Shown here: in pieces, positions 17,552 to 27,320 of the stretch | Layout of the letters: the number at the start of each line of letters is the position of its first letter | How positions within the stretch are numbered: the stretch's first letter is position 1 | Origin: Clostridia bacterium | Lineage (GTDB): Bacteria > Bacillota > TC1 > UBA5767 | Reading direction: 5' to 3' | DNA length: 64,000 nt | Assembly: GCA_016887505.1 (NCBI GenBank) | Contig: CP069393.1 | Location: forward strand, 2,379,001-2,443,000 | Translations under genes and position numbers: made by a program | The notes under the pieces: model-generated | What the model saw: the letters and a program-made list of their open reading frames with translations, nothing else | The model's database searches: none | Told to the model about the DNA's origin: nothing

Positions 17552-17605
17552 GAGTATTCGACTGGCAGTAAGCTTACCTACAGCTATTGGGGAGGGTCTA
17601 TTGGA

Positions 17606-18388
17606 ATGACAAAGGACAATATTGCTCAATACGAAGATGACCTCATATCAGTGATTGTACCGGCCTTTAATGCGAGCTCTACCTTAGAGCGGAGCCTTCA
17701 GAGCATAAAGGATCAAAGCTATCCCCGGTGGGAAGCCTTGGTGGTGGATGATGCTTCTGAAGATGGCACCAAGGAGTTAATGCGCCACCTTCAAGCCAGA
17801 GAACCTAGAATCAGGACCATTTTTCTAGCAGAAAACCAAGGAGCGGCTGTGGCTAGAAACGAGGGGCTGAAACGGGCGAAAGGGCGTTATGTGGCTTTTT
17901 TGGATGCCGATGACTATTGGGATGAACAAAAATTGGAAAAGCAATTGGCCTTTATGCGCCAAAATGGGTATGGCTTTACCTATACCTGGTATACCAACAT
18001 TTATGAAAATAAGGCGAAGGCGGATCGATTGATTAAGGCACCACCCTACCTAACCCTATCTAGTTCACTGAAAAACACAATCATTGGATGTTTGACGGTT
18101 ATGATCGATCGAAAGCAGATTGGGGAATTTTACATGCCCGAAATTCGAAGTGGTCAAGACCACGTGACCTGGTGGAGAATCCTGGAACGAGGCCACATGG
18201 CATATGGCCTCCAAGAAAATCTAGCCAGCTACCGCATTGGGAACCGGCAAACACTCAGTTCCAATAAGTTGAAAACGGCCAAGAAACGTTGGTACAACTA
18301 TCGCCATGTTATGGGATTTTCCTGGAGTAAGGCGGCCTACTATTTTTCCTGCTATGTCTACTACAGTTTACGAAAACATTATTTTTAA
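17606..18388 (+). CDS. Glycosyltransferase family 2
   Basis: This 260-residue GT-A enzyme starts at ATG 17606 after GGGGAGGG. It has the N-terminal nucleotide-binding motif SVIVPAFNASSTLERSLQSI, the VVDDAS segment near residue 43 and the metal-binding FLDADDYW near 100. The second half has GQDHVTWWRILERG, resembling the catalytic ED region. It closes the three-gene operon with the GT4 and sulfotransferase and is followed by a terminator. Confidence 0.88.
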   Translation: MTKDNIAQYEDDLISVIVPAFNASSTLERSLQSIKDQSYPRWEALVVDDASEDGTKELMRHLQAREPRIRTIFLAENQGAAVARNEGLKRAKGRYVAFLDADDYWDEQKLEKQLAFMRQNGYGFTYTWYTNIYENKAKADRLIKAPPYLTLSSSLKNTIIGCLTVMIDRKQIGEFYMPEIRSGQDHVTWWRILERGHMAYGLQENLASYRIGNRQTLSSNKLKTAKKRWYNYRHVMGFSWSKAAYYFSCYVYYSLRKHYF

Positions 18389-18391
18389 AGC

Positions 18392-18433
18392 AAAAGGATA
18401 GGAGGGGATATGTCCCTTCCTATCCTTTTTTGG
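18392..18433. terminator. Bidirectional terminator between GT2 and flippase genes
   Basis: A 14-bp stem (AGGATAGGAGGGGA with its complement, one G:T wobble) has a 4-nt TATG loop, A-rich on the left and T-rich on the right. It lies between converging genes and overlaps the 3' end of the minus-strand flippase gene. Confidence 0.82.
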
Positions 18434-19910
18434 TAATTTTATGCCATATTCCAATCATCATATTTTTTTCTTCTTGATTCACCATCGTGATATATATCTG
18501 GAAAGCATAGAGGAAAAGATATAAGATACTGACGAGGAGAATGCGATATAGGTAGTAAAAATCCATCCGGTTCATCAATAGATGCACTATGATGACCGAG
18601 CTGAGCATACTTGCAAGGATATAAAGATACTGTCTGGTAAAGGGCTGTACCCGCATATGGTGATAGAGAAACAAGAGATTCAATATGCTTGCCAGAGATA
18701 TGGCGACCATGGTGGCAATTGCAGCGCCCACGATGCCATAGCGAGGAATCAGCAAGCCGTTCAGCACGATGTTGGAGCCCATAACCACAAGCTTGGTGTA
18801 TAGACTATAGCGAGGATGGCCTGTCATGATGTTGATATGGTCTGCTGTTCCGGTCATGGCATTGACAATCTGTCCTAGACCGATGATTACCAGCACAGAG
18901 GAGCCCGCTACAAATTCTGGTCCGACCATCTGCATCAAGTCGGGGGCCAATAGCAAAATGATACCAAAAAACAAGAGATTGAAGACGGAGACCCACTTGG
19001 TAGAAAGAATGTATAACTCTTTTAGTTCATCCAGCTTATTTTTGTGGTACAGCTCAGAAATAACGGGGGGAATTGCAGTTATCAAGGAGGCATACGCAAT
19101 GGTGGTCAAATCGGAAAACTGACGAGCCACCCGGTAGATGCCAACCTGGGACGAATTCATATAGTAACCAATCATGAATTTATCTATATTGCCTGAAATC
19201 AGGCCAACCATGCCGCTGAAAAGTAGTGGCATAGAAAAATACAAAAGACGTTTGGCCATGGCTTTTGAAAAGGAAAGAGGTCCTAGGATGCCATAGGCTT
19301 TTAGGCGCAAAAAGAGAAATACTAGCACACCGATTGTGTAGATATAGTACGGAATAATCAGACTATAGATGTTCTGGATTTGAAAGACCATGACAAAGAC
19401 CAGCAAAAGTACCAACTTACTGATGGGCACGATGAGGTTTTTAACATAAAGCTGTTCTTTGATGCGCTTGCTTCCTCGGATTAGGCTCAACATATCGTTT
19501 TGCAAACCCAAAATCAGAATACTCGGTACAAGCAAAAGAAAATTGGTGCGGTATTCTGGATGGTTGAGGATATGAAGGGATATGCTTTCGGAAAAGAACA
19601 GGAGGAAAGCGATAATCACGATACTGGTAAAAACAGGGATCATAAGGACCAGGCTACTAATTTGGTGACGCTTAATCTGGTCATCCTTATAAAGAGGCAT
19701 GAAATGAAGTGCACTGTTATTCAGGCCCAGCTTGGATAGACTTAGGAAAAAAGATATAAAGCTAACCAGATAGCTAAATTCTCCATAGATTTCAGCACCG
19801 AGAAGACGGCCGACAGCAAGAGCAAATATGAAGTTAATTATTCTACTACCACCATTTCCAATGGTAAGCAGCATGGATTTTTGGCCTACATGCTTGATCG
19901 ATGAATTCAT
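18420..19910 (-). CDS. Oligosaccharide flippase (Wzx/PST family)
   Basis: This 496-residue polytopic membrane protein starts at ATG 19910 behind AAGGAGG. An upstream in-frame start has no ribosome site. About 12-14 hydrophobic segments can be traced, beginning with the family-typical SMLLTIGNGGSRIINFIFALAVGRLLG. It would move undecaprenyl-diphosphate-linked oligosaccharide across the membrane. It is alone on the minus strand between two plus-strand glycan operons. A second, distantly related flippase (46991-48505) and an ABC exporter are also present, so the locus may serve more than one glycan. Confidence 0.85.
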   Translation of the reverse strand: MNSSIKHVGQKSMLLTIGNGGSRIINFIFALAVGRLLGAEIYGEFSYLVSFISFFLSLSKLGLNNSALHFMPLYKDDQIKRHQISSLVLMIPVFTSIVIIAFLLFFSESISLHILNHPEYRTNFLLLVPSILILGLQNDMLSLIRGSKRIKEQLYVKNLIVPISKLVLLLVFVMVFQIQNIYSLIIPYYIYTIGVLVFLFLRLKAYGILGPLSFSKAMAKRLLYFSMPLLFSGMVGLISGNIDKFMIGYYMNSSQVGIYRVARQFSDLTTIAYASLITAIPPVISELYHKNKLDELKELYILSTKWVSVFNLLFFGIILLLAPDLMQMVGPEFVAGSSVLVIIGLGQIVNAMTGTADHINIMTGHPRYSLYTKLVVMGSNIVLNGLLIPRYGIVGAAIATMVAISLASILNLLFLYHHMRVQPFTRQYLYILASMLSSVIIVHLLMNRMDFYYLYRILLVSILYLFLYAFQIYITMVNQEEKNMMIGIWHKITKKG

Positions 19911-20005
19911 AGCGCCTCCTTGCTGAAACATTGAAATTATAACTGGCTTAATAATACCACGTAGCCTTTTAACTGCCTAGAGGCGCTGGGCTAAAGACAT
20001 GGTAC

Positions 20006-20028
20006 TTTAGGGCGATGAATGATATAAT
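20006..20028 (+). promoter_or_regulatory. Extended -10 promoter of the long glycan operon
   Basis: TGATATAAT at 20020-20028 is a perfect TGn-TATAAT. No good -35 stands 16-18 bp upstream. It lies 68 bp before ATG 20096, in the 185-bp divergent gap with the flippase gene, and would drive the run of genes up to cysNC. Confidence 0.5.
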
Positions 20029-20095
20029 TTAATAGACATTTTTTTTTGATTAAATAATTCAATTCACCCAAGAGCAGCAGTATCTAGGAGGGACC

Positions 20096-20782
20096 ATGGA
20101 CAAGTCGCTGAGCATTATCATACCGTGTTACAACGAGATAGAAACGATTGAAGAAATTATCAAGAAAGTAAGAGAGGTAGAAATAGAGGACCAGGAGATT
20201 ATCGTCGTGGACGATTGTTCGACGGATGGAACGAGGGATTTACTGGAGGGAAGACTAGGGCCTCAAATTGATAAGTTGGTCTTGCATGAGAAAAATAGGG
20301 GCAAAGGGGCTGCGCTTAGAAGCGGGTTTGCCCTTGCCTCTAAGCAGGTCGTAATTATCCAAGATGCAGATTTAGAATACAATCCAGACGAGTACTTGGT
20401 CGTTGCTGGCCCGATCTGGAAAGAGGAGCACAAGGTGGTTTACGGTTCTAGGTTTTTGCAAGGAGAAAAGTACGATAAGGCCTATCATATGAACATTTGG
20501 GCCAATACCGTGCTAACCAAACTGAGCAACGTTTTGACGCATCAGAAATTGAGCGATATGGAGACCTGCTATAAGGCCTTTAAACGGGACGTGATTCAAT
20601 CCATCGTAATCGAGGAAGAACGATTCGGTTTTGAACCGGAAATTACAGCAAAAATATCGAAAATGGGCATTCCCATTCATGAGGTTCCCATCTCCTATTA
20701 TCCAAGAACCAAGGAGGAAGGCAAAAAAATTGGAATCTCGGATGGCCTAAGAGCACTCTATTGCATCTTGAGGTACCGCTAG
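20096..20782 (+). CDS. Polyprenyl-phosphate glycosyltransferase (DPM1/GT2-like)
   Basis: This 228-residue GT2 resembles dolichol-phosphate mannose synthase: LSIIIPCYNEIETIEEII at the N-terminus, VVDDCSTDGT near residue 42, NRGKGAALRSGF near 67 and IIQDADLEYNPD near 87. There are no C-terminal membrane helices. Such enzymes load one sugar onto undecaprenyl phosphate. The next gene is a GtrA-type flippase and a GT-C transferase follows a gene later, so these three look like a lipid-linked-sugar glycosylation module. The sugar is not known. Confidence 0.88.
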   Translation: MDKSLSIIIPCYNEIETIEEIIKKVREVEIEDQEIIVVDDCSTDGTRDLLEGRLGPQIDKLVLHEKNRGKGAALRSGFALASKQVVIIQDADLEYNPDEYLVVAGPIWKEEHKVVYGSRFLQGEKYDKAYHMNIWANTVLTKLSNVLTHQKLSDMETCYKAFKRDVIQSIVIEEERFGFEPEITAKISKMGIPIHEVPISYYPRTKEEGKKIGISDGLRALYCILRYR

Positions 20783-20784
20783 CG

Positions 20785-21183
20785 ATGTGGGCAGGGGATA
20801 AAATAAGCAGACAATTCACGTCCTACCTGTTTGTGGGGGGCGGAGCGGCACTAGTAGAGTGGGGCACCTTTGCCTTGCTGTATCTTTGCCTTGCGCTTCA
20901 CTATATTGGGGCAACCGTCATCGCCTTTATATTGGCAACCTTGGTTAATTTTGTGCTGGGTAAGAAAATAACCTTTCGAAAAACGCAATGCAAGATGCCA
21001 GCCCATCAAGAGCTGACGGCAGTCTTTTTAATCAGTGCAGTGGGATTGGTATGGAATATGTTTTTCATGTTTACGCTGGTGACCTTGTTAGGCTGGCCAG
21101 GAATGATGTCCAAAGTGATGGCAACTGGGCTGGTGTTAGTCTGGAATTTCTTAATGCGCAAACTATTTTTATATAAAATTTGA
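20785..21183 (+). CDS. GtrA-family membrane protein
   Basis: This 132-residue protein has four predicted helices. ATG 20785, two bases after the upstream stop, is favoured over a TTG inside the preceding gene. The opening FTSYLFVGGGAALVEWGTF and the NFVLGKKITFRK loop near residue 65 are GtrA hallmarks. GtrA proteins are believed to flip undecaprenyl-phosphate-linked monosaccharides. Coupling to the DPM1-like gene supports this. Confidence 0.86.
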   Translation: MWAGDKISRQFTSYLFVGGGAALVEWGTFALLYLCLALHYIGATVIAFILATLVNFVLGKKITFRKTQCKMPAHQELTAVFLISAVGLVWNMFFMFTLVTLLGWPGMMSKVMATGLVLVWNFLMRKLFLYKI

Positions 21184-21201
21184 ACGCGGAAGAAGGGAAT
21201 T

Positions 21202-22155
21202 ATGGTGGCAAAACGAATTCTAGTAGCTGGGGGTGCTGGCTTTATAGGCTCTCACCTATGCGAAAGATTGCTGAAGTCGGGACACGTCGTACTGTGCTTG
21301 GATAATTTTCGGACGGGTAGTCCTGAAAATCTTTCCAGCTTGTTGAATAAGGAACACTTTACACTAGTGAAACACGATGTTATGGAGCCTTTTGACTGGG
21401 ATTGCGATGAGATATATAACCTTGCTTGTCCAGCGAGTCCGGTTCATTACCAAAAGGACCCCATAGATACCATGAAGACCAGCTTTTTAGGAGCCTGCCA
21501 CTTGTTGGAACTGGCGCGAAAGCAAAAGGCAAAGATCCTACAATGCAGCACCAGCGAGATATATGGTGACCCAGACGTACATCCTCAAAAGGAAAGTTAC
21601 TATGGCAACGTAAATCCGCATGGTATTCGCTCCTGCTATGACGAGGGAAAACGGGCAGCGGAGACCTTGTTCTTTGATTATTACCGAAAGCATAAAATTC
21701 AGATTAAGGTGATTCGCATATTCAACACCTACGGAACTAGAATGGCTCTAAACGATGGTCGAGTGGTTTCCAACTTTATCCTTCAGGCGCTACGTAAGGA
21801 GGATATCACCATCTACGGGGACGGAAGCCAAACCAGGAGCTTTTGCTATGTAGACGATATGATTGAGGCCATGATTCGCATGATGCATAGTGATGATACC
21901 GTGACCGGCCCCATCAACCTTGGAAGACCGGAGGAAGTTACCATGCTTGAATTGGCGCACAAGGTGCTTGCGATTACGAATAGTCCCTCTAAGTTGGTTT
22001 TCCGAGAACTACCCTCCGACGATCCGGCAAAGCGCTGCCCGGATATTGGTCTGGCACGAGACATCCTAGACTGGGAACCCACTACTTCGCTGGACAAGGG
22101 ACTTCGTGAAACGGTGTCCTTTTTTAGAAATCAACTTGAAGGAGAAACTTCTTGA
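21202..22155 (+). CDS. UDP-glucuronate decarboxylase (UDP-xylose synthase)
   Basis: This 317-residue extended SDR has the NAD-binding [11 protein letters not shown] at residues 10-20. The UXS-specific [15 protein letters not shown] lies near 73, the catalytic Ser region [10 protein letters not shown] near 114, and YDEGKRAAE provides the catalytic Tyr and Lys near 146. It converts UDP-glucuronate (made by the dehydrogenase at 41326) to UDP-xylose, with transient NAD reduction. The last base overlaps the ATG of the GT-C gene, which makes xylose a candidate donor for this part of the operon, though that link is inferred. Confidence 0.9.
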   Translation: MVAKRILVAGGAGFIGSHLCERLLKSGHVVLCLDNFRTGSPENLSSLLNKEHFTLVKHDVMEPFDWDCDEIYNLACPASPVHYQKDPIDTMKTSFLGACHLLELARKQKAKILQCSTSEIYGDPDVHPQKESYYGNVNPHGIRSCYDEGKRAAETLFFDYYRKHKIQIKVIRIFNTYGTRMALNDGRVVSNFILQALRKEDITIYGDGSQTRSFCYVDDMIEAMIRMMHSDDTVTGPINLGRPEEVTMLELAHKVLAITNSPSKLVFRELPSDDPAKRCPDIGLARDILDWEPTTSLDKGLRETVSFFRNQLEGETS

Positions 22156-23993
22156 TGAGAAAATCCAAGAACAAGGCGGTCACTTGGTTCGACCAGTCCA
22201 TGAACTGGATGGGGATTTTCACCCTTGCTCTTGCCTTTGTCCTGCTCTTTTTGCTGTACCATACAGGACGATCGCTCTGGCTAGATGAAGCCTTTTTGGC
22301 TTACTCTGTGAGTAAGCGCTCCCTACTTGACCTAGCGAAAACAGTTCTAGACAGAAACCAGACCGCGCCCATACTCTATCTCTATATCGTAAAAATAATC
22401 ACGGTCTTATTTGGTAATTCTGAATTTACCCTACGGATTTTTTCGGCCATCAGCTATGTGGGCCTCCTTGCGTGTGCCTACTATCTTTTGGGCAGGGTAT
22501 ATAAAATAGTCAGCCCCATGCTCGGCGTAGGCTTTATCGCAACCATGAGCGGACTACTCTATTACGCCAATGAATTCAAGCCCTACATGAGTGACTGCTT
22601 CTGTATCTTCTTGGTCCTTGTTCTCTATGACTTGTACGATAGAAAGATTCTAAAACAAGCTGTCTTTGTGGTTCTATCCATGCTCTTAGTGTGGGCCTCA
22701 AGCCCCGTCATATTCTTTTTAGCAGCTGTCTATGGCTACAACTTTGTGCAAGCGCTAAAAACTAGGAAGGTTGAAAAAATACGAAAGGCCATCCTAAGCG
22801 GGGGCTTGGTGCTGGTTAGTTTTCTCGTGAATTATTGGTATTGGCTGAGACCCGTAGCCCTAAGTCCCTTCATGACCAGCTATTGGGAGGAATCCGTCTT
22901 TCCGCTTTGGATTACCAGCCTAGCCGACCTAAAAAGATTGATCTTTTTGATGCAGGAATTCAGCGCTAGCTTTTGTTATGGGGCCCTGCTTATTTACGCT
23001 CTTGCTTGTGTGGGCGCAGTCGCCTCCATCCTTAAACGAGAAAAGCAGACAATCATCATCTTGTTGGGTGTTGTATTAACTCTATTTGCTTCCTCAATCG
23101 GGAAATATCCCTTCAATAGCAGACTCGTACTCTTCTTCTATCCCGTATTGGGCTTGCTGACCTTTTTAGGCATAGAGGCCTTGACTTCTAATCTAGATAA
23201 GGCCAAAAAAAGCCTTTCACTAATCTTGACCCTCATGGTTCTTTTTACCAACTACGCCTCAATTGGTTACCTTGTCGAACACAATAGATATCGTGCATAC
23301 AATGAAGCCAACAGCCTAATAGACTATGTCCAAGAAGAAATCAGAGATGGCGAAAAGCTATATGTTTCGGCACCTGCAAGTTCCGTATTTCTCTACCGCA
23401 ATGGCTACGATGAAAAGCAGATCGGCAAGCAGACAGACCCGACAACAGCAAATGTAATCATAGGCAGGCAATGGGACATGTTGAGCGCAGCTGGCCAGAC
23501 TGAGATTCAAAGTCTGTTAGAAGAAGACCTTTATCTATTGTTTACCATGAATAGACCAAAACCGACCAAACAAGTCTTGCGTCCGCTGGGGGAAAATGGC
23601 TATCTAGAACTAATTCGGATGGATCACCAAACGCCGCTATATTACTGTAGTCAGGCAACCCAAGACGTTAAATCCAGGGCCATGCTGGAGCTGCGAGACC
23701 AGAAAAGTCTATCCAATGGCCTTCAGCTTACCTTTGCTGTTACCGCAGGCCCGAAGGCCTATTTGAAACATGAAATGGGTCAGAAGATTAGCCTTGCTGT
23801 GAAAGAATATCCTGAACTGGTATTTGAACTTACGCCAAAGACAATCGCACCAGGAGAAACCATTGAACAAACGATCGTACTGGATTGGCCAGGGGAGGCA
23901 AAGCAAGTGAGTGTTTCCTTGCGGAGTGAATCTTTTTGGTTTGATGAACTGAAAATGGAGCCGGTAGTCGTGCAAAGAGAACCCTTGAAGTAA
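22155..23993 (+). CDS. GT-C (GT39/ArnT-like) membrane glycosyltransferase
   Basis: This 612-residue protein starts at ATG 22155, overlapping the upstream TGA. The first extracytoplasmic loop has the GT-C acidic motif RSLWLDEAFLAYS near residue 40 and a second charged site (NEFKPYMSD near 138). About 10-11 membrane helices are followed by a soluble domain of about 220 residues (from residue 390) with a beta-rich end. Such enzymes transfer sugars from undecaprenyl phosphate on the outer face. With the DPM1-like and GtrA genes this completes a three-part system. Acceptor unknown. Confidence 0.8.
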   Translation: MRKSKNKAVTWFDQSMNWMGIFTLALAFVLLFLLYHTGRSLWLDEAFLAYSVSKRSLLDLAKTVLDRNQTAPILYLYIVKIITVLFGNSEFTLRIFSAISYVGLLACAYYLLGRVYKIVSPMLGVGFIATMSGLLYYANEFKPYMSDCFCIFLVLVLYDLYDRKILKQAVFVVLSMLLVWASSPVIFFLAAVYGYNFVQALKTRKVEKIRKAILSGGLVLVSFLVNYWYWLRPVALSPFMTSYWEESVFPLWITSLADLKRLIFLMQEFSASFCYGALLIYALACVGAVASILKREKQTIIILLGVVLTLFASSIGKYPFNSRLVLFFYPVLGLLTFLGIEALTSNLDKAKKSLSLILTLMVLFTNYASIGYLVEHNRYRAYNEANSLIDYVQEEIRDGEKLYVSAPASSVFLYRNGYDEKQIGKQTDPTTANVIIGRQWDMLSAAGQTEIQSLLEEDLYLLFTMNRPKPTKQVLRPLGENGYLELIRMDHQTPLYYCSQATQDVKSRAMLELRDQKSLSNGLQLTFAVTAGPKAYLKHEMGQKISLAVKEYPELVFELTPKTIAPGETIEQTIVLDWPGEAKQVSVSLRSESFWFDELKMEPVVVQREPLK

Positions 23994-24005
23994 GGTGGGA
24001 GCACT

Positions 24006-24872
24006 ATGAGAATCATCATTACAGGAAGCAAAGGCCAGTTGGGAAGACAGATGTATGAAAGCTTGAAGCATACACATCAGGTGCTGGCCTTGTCGAAACA
24101 AGACCTAGATATCGGGAAAACAAAGGAGCTAGAGCGCCTGGTGAGGGACTATGCGCCCCAGGTGCTAATCAACACGGCCGCATATACAAGGGTAGATGAA
24201 GCAGAAAAACAAGCCGATTTAGCCTACTATGTCAATGCCAAGGCGCCAAAAGCCATGGCCGGCATCTGTGCGGCACGAGATATCCTGTTGCTTCATTACT
24301 CGACAGACTATGTATTTGGTGGAGACCAGAAGGTGCCCTATGGGGAACTAGATAATCCAGCACCACTAAATCTATATGGTAGAAGTAAAAGAGAGGGTGA
24401 GCGCGCAGTGCTTGACTATCCTCGGAGTCTGGTATTACGGTCTAGTTGGCTGTATGGAGAGGGTAACAACTTTCTTAGGACTATGTTGAACTTGGCCCGG
24501 AAGGCAAAACCCATTCGGGTGGTAAGTGATCAAATTGGCAGTCCTACTTCGGTTACCGAACTATCCTTGGTGAGCAACTTCCTACTAGAGCAGTATGATT
24601 CAGGTGAACTAGATAGAAGATCTGCATACGGTCTCTACCATGCGAGCTGCCAGGGGCAAACAAGCTGGTATGGTTTTGCCCAAAAAATCTTTGAACTTGC
24701 GGGAAAAACGGTAGATCTAGAAGCCATCTTGACTAGTGAGTATCCTACCCTGGCTAAACGGCCAAGCTACTCGGTGCTCCAAAACAACCGTTTGGAAACA
24801 GTGTGGAACTACCATATGCAAGGCTGGGAAAAAGCCTTGCTTGCATTTATGCAAGAAGGGAGTCAAGAATGA
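24006..24872 (+). CDS. rfbD: dTDP-4-dehydrorhamnose reductase
   Basis: This 288-residue SDR catalyses the last step of dTDP-L-rhamnose synthesis. It shows IITGSKGQLGRQM at residues 3-15, INTAAYTRVDEAEK near 57, STDYVFGG near 99 and the catalytic YGRSKREGE near 123. The stop overlaps the rfbA start (ATGA). The four rhamnose genes are contiguous in the order rfbD-rfbA-rfbC-rfbB. Confidence 0.94.
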   Translation: MRIIITGSKGQLGRQMYESLKHTHQVLALSKQDLDIGKTKELERLVRDYAPQVLINTAAYTRVDEAEKQADLAYYVNAKAPKAMAGICAARDILLLHYSTDYVFGGDQKVPYGELDNPAPLNLYGRSKREGERAVLDYPRSLVLRSSWLYGEGNNFLRTMLNLARKAKPIRVVSDQIGSPTSVTELSLVSNFLLEQYDSGELDRRSAYGLYHASCQGQTSWYGFAQKIFELAGKTVDLEAILTSEYPTLAKRPSYSVLQNNRLETVWNYHMQGWEKALLAFMQEGSQE

Positions 24873-25735
24873 AAGGTATTGTACTGGCAGGAGGGAAGGG
24901 AAGCAGACTATATCCCATGACCTATGGTCTATCCAAGCAGCTCTTGCCCATTTATGATAAGCCGATGGTTTACTATCCTCTTTCCCTTTTACTGTTGGCT
25001 GGTATTCGAGATATTCTAATGATTACCACCGAAAGAGACCAAGAAGCCTTTCAGCGCATGTTGGGAGATGGAAGCCAATGGGGAATCAAGCTTTCATACT
25101 GCGTGCAAGAAGAACCACGGGGAATAGCAGAAGCATTTCTATTGGGTGAAGAATTCATTGGAAAGGATGCCGTGGCACTCGTGCTAGGCGATAATATTTT
25201 CTATGGCAGTGGCTTTTCGGATCTGCTTTTGGAAGTCAGCCAAAAAAATAGGGGCGCCACCATATTTGGATATTATGTGAGCAACCCAGAGCGCTACGGT
25301 GTGGTGGAATTTGACGAGCAAAAGAAGGTCAAATCCATCGTTGAAAAACCAGAAAAACCGAAATCACAGTATGCCGTACCGGGTTTATACTTCTATGATA
25401 GCGAAGTGGTGACGATTGCCAAAAAGATGAAACCGTCAGACAGGGGTGAATTAGAGATTACGGCCATCAACCAAGCCTATCTGGAAAAAGGTGAGTTGGA
25501 GGTGGTGCTTCTCGGTAGAGGGATGGCTTGGCTGGATACGGGTACTTGCGACAGTCTAATGGATGCGAGCAACTATGTGGCTACCGTACAAAAAAGGCAG
25601 GGGCAGATGATTGCCTGCCTAGAGGAAATCGCCTATGCGAAAAAATATATCGATAAGGAAGGGCTAATCAAACAGATGGATAAGATGCAGGGTACGGAAT
25701 ATGCCCTTTATTTGAAAAAGTTGTGTGAGGAGTAG
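24869..25735 (+). CDS. rfbA: Glucose-1-phosphate thymidylyltransferase
   Basis: This 288-residue nucleotidyltransferase starts at ATG 24869, overlapping the rfbD stop by 4 bp. The signature MKGIVLAGGKGSRLYPMT begins the protein, followed by KQLLPIYDKPMVYYPL, LVLGDNIFYG near residue 106 and the metal-site WLDTGT near 223. It makes dTDP-glucose from glucose-1-phosphate and dTTP, the first committed step to rhamnose. Length matches the short RmlA class. Confidence 0.96.
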   Translation: MKGIVLAGGKGSRLYPMTYGLSKQLLPIYDKPMVYYPLSLLLLAGIRDILMITTERDQEAFQRMLGDGSQWGIKLSYCVQEEPRGIAEAFLLGEEFIGKDAVALVLGDNIFYGSGFSDLLLEVSQKNRGATIFGYYVSNPERYGVVEFDEQKKVKSIVEKPEKPKSQYAVPGLYFYDSEVVTIAKKMKPSDRGELEITAINQAYLEKGELEVVLLGRGMAWLDTGTCDSLMDASNYVATVQKRQGQMIACLEEIAYAKKYIDKEGLIKQMDKMQGTEYALYLKKLCEE

Positions 25736-25745
25736 GGGTGCCAAA

Positions 25746-26309
25746 ATGAACAATTTTACAATAAGGGAAGGCTCAATAGAAGGCCTAAAAATCATTGAAG
25801 GCAAGAAGCATATGGATGCCAGAGGTTACTTTACAGAGATTTACCGAAAAGACAGTTTCGCAGAACTTGGCTTTTGTGCTGACTTGTGTCAAAGCAACCT
25901 ATCTTTTTCAGAGAAAGGTGTAGTTCGGGGCATGCACTACCAGAAAAAACATGCTCAAGGGAAACTGGTCAGGGTCTTACAGGGAGCCATCTATGATGTG
26001 GCTGTGGATTTAAGAAAGGAATCGGAAAGCTTTGGAAGTTGGGAGGGCATCCTGCTGACGGAGGATAATTCGTATCAATTCTATGTGCCTGAGGGATTTG
26101 CCCACGGTTTTCTTTCGCTTTCAGATGAAACGATGGTTCTCTACCATTGCACAGATGTTTATTGTCCTGGCGAGGAGAGCGGTATTCACTGGCAGGACCC
26201 AGGGCTTGCCATAGACTGGCCTCTAGCCGGGATTGATAGAGTCTTGCTGTCGGATAAGGATGCAAAATTACCCAGCCTTGCATCGATGCTTGAAACAGAG
26301 GGGTTCTAA
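25746..26309 (+). CDS. rfbC: dTDP-4-dehydrorhamnose 3,5-epimerase
   Basis: This 187-residue cupin enzyme starts at ATG 25746 behind GGAGTAGGGG. It has ARGYFTEIYRKD near residue 26, the catalytic-histidine segment GVVRGMHYQ near 57, VAVDLRKESESFG near 85 and the PEGFAHGFLSL motif near 114. It is a normal full-length RmlC lying between rfbA and rfbB, 2 bp from the latter. Confidence 0.95.
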   Translation: MNNFTIREGSIEGLKIIEGKKHMDARGYFTEIYRKDSFAELGFCADLCQSNLSFSEKGVVRGMHYQKKHAQGKLVRVLQGAIYDVAVDLRKESESFGSWEGILLTEDNSYQFYVPEGFAHGFLSLSDETMVLYHCTDVYCPGEESGIHWQDPGLAIDWPLAGIDRVLLSDKDAKLPSLASMLETEGF

Positions 26310-26311
26310 TT

Positions 26312-27304
26312 ATGAGAAACATGTTGGTGACTGGTGGTGCAGGCTTTATCGGGAGCAACTTTATCCACCATATCCTTGAGGAATATAGGGAGGTCCGCGT
26401 CGTGAATCTAGATTGCCTCACCTATGCCGGAAATTTGGACAATCTTGCGGGGCTAGAAAAGGATGAACGATACGAGTTTGTGCAGGAGAATATCCTAAAT
26501 GCACCTGCTGTTGAAAAGATCCTCCGAGAATATGAAATTAACCAGGTAATTCATTTTGCCGCGGAATCTCATGTAGACAGGAGTATTGACAACCCCTCTC
26601 AATTCATCAAGACCAACGTGGAAGGAACCATGAGCATGCTGAACAGCTGTATGCAGGTTTGGCAGACCGGCCAGGATGAAGATGGCTACCCCCGCTACCA
26701 AGAAGGAGTTCGCTATCTGCAGGTTTCGACCGACGAAGTCTATGGAGCCTTGGGTCCTTGCGGCGTGTTCACAGAAGCCTCCCCGATTGCCCCCAATAGC
26801 CCCTATGCTGCCAGCAAAGCCAGTGCGGACCTCTTGGTGGCGGCCTATGCTAAAACCTATCATTTTCCCATGAACATCACCCGGTGTTCGAATAACTATG
26901 GGCCACGGCAACATGAGGAAAAACTGATTCCCCTCATGATTGGGAGAGCCCTAGCTGGCCTCCCCCTACCCCTATATGGTAGGGGAGAACAGATTCGGGA
27001 TTGGATCCATGTCCGCGACCACTGCCGGGCTCTGGATTTGGTTTTAAGACAAGGCCTTTTGGGTGAGGTATACAATATAGGTGGAGAAAATGAATGCGCA
27101 AACATCAAGTTGGTAGAACGTTTGCTCTGCCTTTTGGGGGTAAAAAAAGACTGTATCCAGTTTGTAAGTGATCGCCTGGGGCATGATTTTCGCTATGCCA
27201 TAGGCAATGGCAAGATAAAGGCACTGGGACACGCCAATACCGTAGACTTTGACCGAGGACTGGAAGAAACCATCGAATGGTATAGACAAAATGTGAGACA
27301 CTAG
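26312..27304 (+). CDS. rfbB: dTDP-glucose 4,6-dehydratase
   Basis: This 330-residue SDR has [14 protein letters not shown] at residues 6-19, HFAAESHVDRSID near 81, STDEVYG near 132 and the catalytic YAASKASADLLV near 164. It makes dTDP-4-keto-6-deoxyglucose. Together with rfbD, rfbA and rfbC a full dTDP-L-rhamnose pathway is present. The next two genes are GT2 enzymes of rhamnosyltransferase type, the likely users. Confidence 0.96.
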   Translation: MRNMLVTGGAGFIGSNFIHHILEEYREVRVVNLDCLTYAGNLDNLAGLEKDERYEFVQENILNAPAVEKILREYEINQVIHFAAESHVDRSIDNPSQFIKTNVEGTMSMLNSCMQVWQTGQDEDGYPRYQEGVRYLQVSTDEVYGALGPCGVFTEASPIAPNSPYAASKASADLLVAAYAKTYHFPMNITRCSNNYGPRQHEEKLIPLMIGRALAGLPLPLYGRGEQIRDWIHVRDHCRALDLVLRQGLLGEVYNIGGENECANIKLVERLLCLLGVKKDCIQFVSDRLGHDFRYAIGNGKIKALGHANTVDFDRGLEETIEWYRQNVRH

Positions 27305-27320
27305 CCGGTTAGGAGACTTT

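Noticed and set aside
22155-23993. A Wzy polymerase
   Set aside because: The early LDE motif in the first outer loop and the position next to GtrA and a DPM1-like enzyme fit a GT-C transferase better.
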